Below, in pieces: positions 59,326 through 64,000 of a stretch of 64,000 bases of DNA (positions within the stretch are counted from its first letter, which is position 1; the number at the start of each line of letters is the position of its first letter). Origin of the DNA: CAWJKP01 sp963843465 (GTDB taxonomy: Bacteria; Planctomycetota; Planctomycetia; Pirellulales; Thermoguttaceae); the NCBI GenBank assembly GCA_963843465.1, contig CAWJKP010000002.1, forward strand, positions 930,001-994,000, in the 5' to 3' direction. The notes below the pieces were generated by a model that saw only the letters and a list, made by a program, of their open reading frames with translations, was not told the DNA's origin and made no database searches. Both the position numbers and the translations under genes were made by a program.

Positions 59326-60090
59326 ATGAGCGAGACGTGCAAACTCCGCCGCCGCTGGTACCAGTACAGTCTGCGGTCGCTGATGCTGGTGGTGCTTTTT
59401 GCAAGCTTGGGCATGAGTTGGTATGCCGTCAGGATGCAGAGGGCTCGACAGCAGAAGGAGGCCATAGAGGAGATCAGGAAGTTTGGCGGGTATGCCGTGT
59501 ATGATTATCGCGTCGAGCAATTCGGCACTCCGCTCCCACATGCAAGCCCGCCCGAACCGGCATGGCTCCGGGATCTTTTGGGAGAGGACTTCTTCTCAAC
59601 GGCTGTTTATGTCAGTTTTTCTCCCTCGTCCAATGATGCCGGCTTAGCGCATCTCAACGGGTTTACGAAACTGCAAACGTTGGACCTCACGCTCACGCAG
59701 GTGACAGATGCTGGTTTGGAGCATCTCAAGGGACTGACGCGACTTGAGACATTAAACCTGTACGGTGCGCGAGCCACGGATGCTGGCTTGGAGCATCTGA
59801 AGGGAATGACGCAACTCCGGTGTTTGGAACTGGGAGGAACAAAGGTTGGGGACGCCGGCTTAGAGTATCTGAAGGGAATGACGAAACTCGAGCACTTGGG
59901 CCTCATGGAAACGCAAGTTACCGATGCCGGCTTGGATCATCTGAAGGGAATGACGCAACTCCGGGATTTGCGCCTCACGGTCCCGAACGTCACGCCGGAG
60001 GGAGTGGATAGACTCCGTCGGGCGTTGCCGAAATGCCAAATCGGGGTGGGCTACCATTACGTCCCACCGGCCCATTCTTCCGATCATTGA
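59326..60090 (+). CDS. Membrane-anchored leucine-rich-repeat protein
   Basis: A 254-residue protein from the ATG at 59326. A basic N-terminus and one membrane helix (SLRSLMLVVLFASLGMSWY) are followed by ~60 residues, then five LRR units with the planctomycete pattern TDAGLEHLKGLTRLETLNL. The N-terminal motif RWYQYSLRSLM is widespread in planctomycete membrane proteins. LRRs mediate protein binding; partners are unknown. Local GC is lower than in flanking genes. It stands between a repeat element and the PLP decarboxylase gene. Confidence 0.75.
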   Translation: MSETCKLRRRWYQYSLRSLMLVVLFASLGMSWYAVRMQRARQQKEAIEEIRKFGGYAVYDYRVEQFGTPLPHASPPEPAWLRDLLGEDFFSTAVYVSFSPSSNDAGLAHLNGFTKLQTLDLTLTQVTDAGLEHLKGLTRLETLNLYGARATDAGLEHLKGMTQLRCLELGGTKVGDAGLEYLKGMTKLEHLGLMETQVTDAGLDHLKGMTQLRDLRLTVPNVTPEGVDRLRRALPKCQIGVGYHYVPPAHSSDH

Positions 60091-60156
60091 CCCGCCGCGC
60101 CGGCCCCGCTAATATGGGTCCCCGTTGACATCGCATCGAAGCCGAGAACTGCAACC

Positions 60157-61575
60157 ATGATGGGTCCCGAGGAGTTTCGCCAGGCAGGGCGCGAAGTGAT
60201 CGACTGGATTGCCGACTACCTGGAGCGGGTCGAGCGGCTGCCGGTCCTGTCGCAGGTCAAGCCGGGAGAGATCCGCCAGCGGTTGCCCGTCGAGCCGCCG
60301 CGGCAAGGGGAGCCTTTCGAGCAGATCCTCCGCGACGTGGAGGAGATCCTGCTGCCGGGGATTACGCACTGGCAGTCGCCCAACTTCTTCGCCTACTTCC
60401 CCTCGAACAACTCCTTCCCCTCGATCCTGGGCGACCTGCTGGCGTCCGGACTGGGCGTGCAGGGGATGCTCTGGGCGACCAGTCCCGCCTGCACGGAGTT
60501 GGAGACCCACGTGCTGGACTGGCTGGCCGAGATGCTGGCCTTGCCGGGGAAGTTCAAGTCGGGCTCTACGGGCGGCGGCGTGATCCAGGACAGCGCCTCG
60601 TCGGCGACGCTCTCGGCGATCCTGGCCGCCCGGGAGCGGGCCACCGCCGGACAGAGCAACCTCAAGGGCGTCCGCGAGGACCTCGTGGCCTACACCTCGA
60701 CCCAGGCCCACTCGTCGATCGAAAAGGGCATCCGCGTGGCCGGGCTGGGAAGCGAAAACCTCCGCCAGATCGAAGTCGACCAGAACCTCGCCATGCAGCC
60801 GGGACTGCTGGCCGAGGCCGTCGCCGCCGACAAGGCCGCAGGACGCAAGCCCTGCTTCGTGGCCGCCACCGTGGGCACGACTTCCTCCACGGCTATCGAT
60901 CCGATCCGGGAAATCGGCCGCATCTGCCGGGAGCAGGACCTCTGGCTGCACGTCGATGCGGCCCTGGCCGGCACCGCGGCCGTCTGTCCCGAGTTCCAGT
61001 ACCTCTTGGACGGCCTGGAGCTGGCCGATAGCTTCTGCACCAATCCGCACAAGTGGCTGTTCACCAATTTCGACTGTGATTGCTTCTACGTGGCCGATCG
61101 CGGCCCATTACTCCGGGCGCTGAGCATCCTGCCGGAGTACTTGCGGAACCAGGCCACGGAATCGGGGGCCGTGATCGACTACCGCGACTGGCAGGTGCCG
61201 CTGGGCCGGCGGTTCCGCTCGCTGAAGCTCTGGTTCGTGATCCGCAGCTTCGGCGTCGAGGGGCTGCAAGAGAAGATCCGCGCCCACGTGGCCCTGGCGC
61301 GGGAGTTCGCCCTCTGGGTGGACGCCGATCCGCGGTTCGAGCGGATGGCCCCCGTGCCGCTGAATCTCGTCTGCTTCCGGCACCGTCGCGGCGATGCGGC
61401 CAACCAGCAGATCCTCGATCGCCTCAACGCTTCCGGCCAGATCTACCTCACGCACACCCGCCTTCATGGGCAGATCGTGCTGCGGATGTCGATCGGTCAG
61501 ACCAACACCCAGCGGCGGCACGTCCAGAGGGCCTGGAAACTGATCCAAGAGGCGGCCGCGGAGGTTGAGGGATAG
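60157..61575 (+). CDS. PLP-dependent group II amino-acid decarboxylase (aromatic-L-amino-acid type)
   Basis: A 472-residue protein matching the aromatic-L-amino-acid decarboxylase family over its full length: FRQAGREVIDWIADYLE at the start, SPNFFAYFPSNNSFPSILG, LHVDAALAGTAAVCPEF, and the PLP lysine in FCTNPHKWLFTNFDCD (Lys299). In animal and plant enzymes the HVDAA motif continues with Tyr; here it is Leu, which may change the substrate. The C-terminal part (ASGQIYLTHTRLHGQIVLRM) is intact. Expected reaction: decarboxylation of Tyr, Trp, Phe or a related amino acid to the amine in the cytoplasm. Start is the first of two adjacent ATGs. Confidence 0.9.
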   Translation: MMGPEEFRQAGREVIDWIADYLERVERLPVLSQVKPGEIRQRLPVEPPRQGEPFEQILRDVEEILLPGITHWQSPNFFAYFPSNNSFPSILGDLLASGLGVQGMLWATSPACTELETHVLDWLAEMLALPGKFKSGSTGGGVIQDSASSATLSAILAARERATAGQSNLKGVREDLVAYTSTQAHSSIEKGIRVAGLGSENLRQIEVDQNLAMQPGLLAEAVAADKAAGRKPCFVAATVGTTSSTAIDPIREIGRICREQDLWLHVDAALAGTAAVCPEFQYLLDGLELADSFCTNPHKWLFTNFDCDCFYVADRGPLLRALSILPEYLRNQATESGAVIDYRDWQVPLGRRFRSLKLWFVIRSFGVEGLQEKIRAHVALAREFALWVDADPRFERMAPVPLNLVCFRHRRGDAANQQILDRLNASGQIYLTHTRLHGQIVLRMSIGQTNTQRRHVQRAWKLIQEAAAEVEG

Positions 61576-61962
61576 AAAGACGCGGGGACGCGGAGACGCG
61601 GAGACGCGGAGAAGGGGAGAAGGGGAGAAGAGGAGAAGAGGACATGTCGAGATCGGGAAACGGGTAGATGGCTAGATAGGAATACGAGAAGAAAGAGACG
61701 CGGAGACGCGGAGACAGGGAGACAGGGGGACACGGGGACACAGGGGCACAAGGGCACCGGGGCACGGGGACGCGAACACGCGATGATCTGTCCTCTTCTC
61801 CTCTTCTCCTCTTCTCCCCATCTCCTCTTCTCCCCTGCTCTCCGGCACCGCATCTCCGTCCCGTCGGTGCTTTGCGGCTTCCCGCAATTCCTTGGCTACC
61901 TGTGGGGGGTTTCCGTTACGCCTGTTGACTCTCACAAATCGGCCCGGAATAATCGGCCTAAG
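61576..61962. repeat. Purine/pyrimidine low-complexity intergenic region
   Basis: These ~390 bp have no gene. 61577-61775 is a purine-rich array of GAGACGCG-, GAGAAGGG- and GGGACAC-type units. 61785-61845 is mostly CTCTTCTCC units, roughly the complement, so the two parts can fold back on each other. The remainder leads to the next ATG. Confidence 0.8.
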
Positions 61963-62316
61963 ATGGACGGCAACGCGGATCTCCGACGACAATGCGAGGA
62001 ACTCCAGCGGCAACTGCGGTGCTGCGAGGAAGAATTGCAGCGAGCCCGGCAATGCCTGGCCGAGTGGGCCCGGAGCGACTGTCGTCAGACGTTAGGGCCG
62101 CTGGTTGCGGAGATGATCCATGAGATCGGGCAGCCCCTGCACGCGATCGGCAACTATGCGGCGGCCTGCCAACAGGTCTTGCAGGCGGAGTCGTCGCCCC
62201 GCATGGTGGAGTTGTGCGGTTGGATCTCGCAGATCGCCGAGCAATCGGGCCGCGCGGCCGGGATCGTTCGCAGTCTCAACCATTCCGTGCGCAAGTTGTT
62301 GCCGCCTTCTCACTGA
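61963..62316 (+). CDS. Minimal HisKA-domain protein (histidine kinase without ATPase domain)
   Basis: A 117-residue protein from the ATG at 61963. An N-terminal coiled coil (ADLRRQCEELQRQLRCCEEE) leads into a HisKA dimerisation domain with the H-box LVAEMIHEIGQPLHAIGNYA (His53). It stops where the HATPase domain would begin, so it cannot autophosphorylate. It could be a phosphotransfer partner, a decoy for a full kinase, or a truncated kinase. The next gene, 30 bp downstream, is a FixJ-like response regulator, the obvious partner. Confidence 0.7.
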   Translation: MDGNADLRRQCEELQRQLRCCEEELQRARQCLAEWARSDCRQTLGPLVAEMIHEIGQPLHAIGNYAAACQQVLQAESSPRMVELCGWISQIAEQSGRAAGIVRSLNHSVRKLLPPSH

Positions 62317-62346
62317 CGATTCCTGTTTTTGCGGAGCAGTAGTGCC

Positions 62347-62973
62347 ATGGAAGATCGACCAACGGTGTTCGTCGTCGACGACGATCCGGCCGCCCGCGAC
62401 TCGGTGGCGGCCATGATCCGATCCCGGGGGATGGCCGTGGAAAGCTATGCTTCCGCCGAGCAGTTTTTCGAGCAATTCGACCGCGGCCGGCTGGGTTGCC
62501 TGGTGACCGACGTGCGGATGGCCGGAATGAGCGGGCTGAACCTGCTGGAGCGGCTGAAGCAGGAGCGGCTCTCGCTGCCGGCGGTGGTGATCACCGGCTA
62601 CGGCGACGTCCCCACGGCGGTGGAAGCGATGCGTGCCGGGGCAGTGACCTTTTTGGAAAAGCCTTGCGGGGAGGGCGATCTCTGGAAGAGCATCGCCGTG
62701 GCGATCGAGACGCACCGCCGGCTGCGGCGGCAGCAGGCGCGGCTGGCCGACATTCAGGCCCGCTTCGCCCGCCTCACGCCCGGCGAAGCCCTGGTGCTGG
62801 AGCGGATGATCGCCGGCAAGCCCAACAAGGCGATTGCGGCCGATCTCCAAATCGGGCTGCGCACCGTGGAACTCCGCCGCGCCAACGTGATGAAAAAAAT
62901 CGGCGTCGACTCCGTCGCCGAACTGGTGCGGTTGGCGATGGAGGCTGATCGGAGCACCGTGGCTAGCGGTTAG
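62347..62973 (+). CDS. FixJ-like response regulator (receiver plus LuxR-type HTH)
   Basis: A 208-residue protein from the ATG at 62347. The receiver domain (1-~120) has VFVVDDDPAARDSV, phospho-acceptor Asp55 in LVTDVRM, and the conserved Thr and Lys regions (VVITGYGD, FLEKPC). A GerE/LuxR-type HTH follows (LTPGEALVLERMIAGKPNKA, then LRTVELRRANVMKKIGV), as in FixJ/TodT regulators. It probably activates transcription when phosphorylated. The only nearby histidine-containing partner lacks a kinase domain, so the phosphate source must be elsewhere. Confidence 0.9.
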   Translation: MEDRPTVFVVDDDPAARDSVAAMIRSRGMAVESYASAEQFFEQFDRGRLGCLVTDVRMAGMSGLNLLERLKQERLSLPAVVITGYGDVPTAVEAMRAGAVTFLEKPCGEGDLWKSIAVAIETHRRLRRQQARLADIQARFARLTPGEALVLERMIAGKPNKAIAADLQIGLRTVELRRANVMKKIGVDSVAELVRLAMEADRSTVASG

Positions 62974-63035
62974 TGGCCGATGGCCAGTGGACCTGCGCTA
63001 CTTTCGGCGGCGATGCTTTGCGCGACAGGACCTTC

Positions 63036-64000
63036 TCACCAGGCGGCTCTCTTTCCCGCCCCATAGGCATCGTAGGCCGCGTGAAGCTGCGACGGATCGA
63101 CGGCCGTCTTGTGGATCCAGAGACGATAGCTCAGCCGGATCGGCTTCCCGGGCTCGAAGGTCTTCGCGTGGACGCCGGGCCAGCCCACGCAGAGCGGGCC
63201 GTAATAGCGGGTCAGCCACGTGGGCGGGTAATCGGGATGGCCCGGATCGACGAAAATCGCCCCGCCGCTGGGCGAGGCGGCCCCCGCAAATTGCGAGGTG
63301 AAATCGGCCCAGGCCAAAGGCGTATCGGGCAAGTCGTCCTTCGCCGGTCCGCTGGGGACGGTAATCAACGTCGCCTTCGCCGGGCCGGGGGCAAACCGCA
63401 TCGTTAGACCGCCGTAGCTCTTGCCTTCGGCGCCCCGCAGGGTCACCGGGCTCCCCTGCGGAATCAGCGCCAGATCGATGTCCAACACCCGATGGTCTTC
63501 CGCCGCGCGATAGGCCCGCAGCCAGACCCGCTCGACCATCACCTTCTTCTCGCCCACATACCAGCCGTTCTCCACTCCCAGCACGGCCGCCGCCGGCCCG
63601 GCCTGACGGTCCAGCCAGCGGACGAACTGCTGCCGGATGCCTTGGTCCGCCCAGAGGTCATGCTCCTTGCCCTCAATCTCGACGTGCGGCCAGGTCCAGA
63701 AGATGCCGTGGTGGTGGTAATGGTCTTTGGGGAAATCGTCGGTGAGGACCTCGCCGTTCAGGCCCCAGACCGGGTGCACGTAACACGCTCGGCTGCGGCG
63801 GGAATCGCCCGCCGGGACCTTCTCGTTGGTGATCAGGCCGAAGTTGTAGACCAGCACGGGCCGGCCGGACTGGTAGAGGCCCAGCGACGTGTCGCTCGTA
63901 GGCTTCCATTGAAAGACGTTTTCCCCGGCCGGCACCTTGCGGGGCAGCAGCGTGAACCGCCGCGTGGCGCCGGCGTCCGCACGCGGAGGAATCACCGCCA
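63036..64000 (-). CDS. DUF6807 (PmoA-like) family protein, cut by window end
   Basis: The frame is open to the right edge, so the N-terminus is missing. The ~320 visible residues carry the family marks: RPVLVYNFGLI, YVHPVWGLNGEVLTDDFP, the His-rich DHYHHHGIFWTWPHVE, and the end RLSYRLWIHKTAVD. Proteins of this type are expanded in planctomycetes and Bacteroidetes, sometimes named PmoA-like; no enzymatic role is established. The DHYHHHG motif suggests metal binding. It converges on the FixJ-like gene with ~60 bp between stops. Confidence 0.8.
   Translation of the reverse strand, partial: AVIPPRADAGATRRFTLLPRKVPAGENVFQWKPTSDTSLGLYQSGRPVLVYNFGLITNEKVPAGDSRRSRACYVHPVWGLNGEVLTDDFPKDHYHHHGIFWTWPHVEIEGKEHDLWADQGIRQQFVRWLDRQAGPAAAVLGVENGWYVGEKKVMVERVWLRAYRAAEDHRVLDIDLALIPQGSPVTLRGAEGKSYGGLTMRFAPGPAKATLITVPSGPAKDDLPDTPLAWADFTSQFAGAASPSGGAIFVDPGHPDYPPTWLTRYYGPLCVGWPGVHAKTFEPGKPIRLSYRLWIHKTAVDPSQLHAAYDAYGAGKRAAW

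Overview
The window looks like a chromosomal fragment of a planctomycete, probably of the Pirellulales. The evidence is high GC; many exported proteins of families expanded in that phylum (a BBP7-type outer-membrane barrel, DUF11 and SdrD-like surface proteins with an N-terminal ETLE-R-LLS motif, a DUF6807 protein, DUF2961/GH172, PQQ/LVIVD-type propellers, and FAD oxidoreductases with carbohydrate-binding-like N-termini); TPR-glycosyltransferase paralogues; a tubulin-like protein; and abundant short intergenic palindromes. No rRNA, tRNA, CRISPR array or intact transposase gene was seen.

Layout. 1-5685: three TPR-glycosyltransferase paralogues (the first cut by the window edge) around a small SAM-methyltransferase gene. 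5722-9903 (minus): a compact four-gene exported redox/sulfur operon (di-heme peroxidase, Tat-exported metallophosphatase, SoxA-like cytochrome lipoprotein, rhodanese lipoprotein). 10334-27775: mainly exported carbohydrate-related proteins (FAD oxidoreductase, GH172-like, beta-helix, transglutaminase-like, SGNH hydrolase, LVIVD propeller, a very large clan GH-A-like glycosidase), plus a DUF4956 membrane protein and a fourth TPR-glycosyltransferase. 27723-38896 (minus): large exported or membrane-anchored proteins (J-like/TM/helical-repeat protein, double periplasmic-binding protein, propeller, lipase-like hydrolase, TPR lipoprotein-like protein). 39369-42498: TetR regulator with a palindromic operator and a MacB-like ABC exporter. 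42605-47716: surface and outer-membrane proteins.

48228-55402 is the most interesting part: a co-directional set encoding a CBS-like/GGDEF protein, an FHA-EAL protein, a winged-helix/AAA+ ATPase, and a Ser/Thr kinase fused to a tubulin-like GTPase domain. This joins protein phosphorylation, phosphothreonine reading, c-di-GMP synthesis and breakdown, and a polymer-forming GTPase in one locus. 55434-64000 holds a truncated PQQ-like protein, PadR/aquaglyceroporin/G3E GTPase genes, a leucine-rich-repeat protein, a PLP decarboxylase, a minimal HisKA protein with a FixJ-like regulator, and a DUF6807 protein cut by the window end.

Two cross-cutting observations matter for using this annotation. First, at least ten genes are broken by single-base-type frameshifts, almost all inside GC-only palindromes or G/C runs such as CCCGGG and GGCGCC. 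I therefore give the extents of the reconstructed genes and state the breaks. Sequencing or assembly error is the simplest explanation. Second, families of palindromic and low-complexity repeats occur not only between genes but in frame inside at least two coding regions, where they encode linkers.
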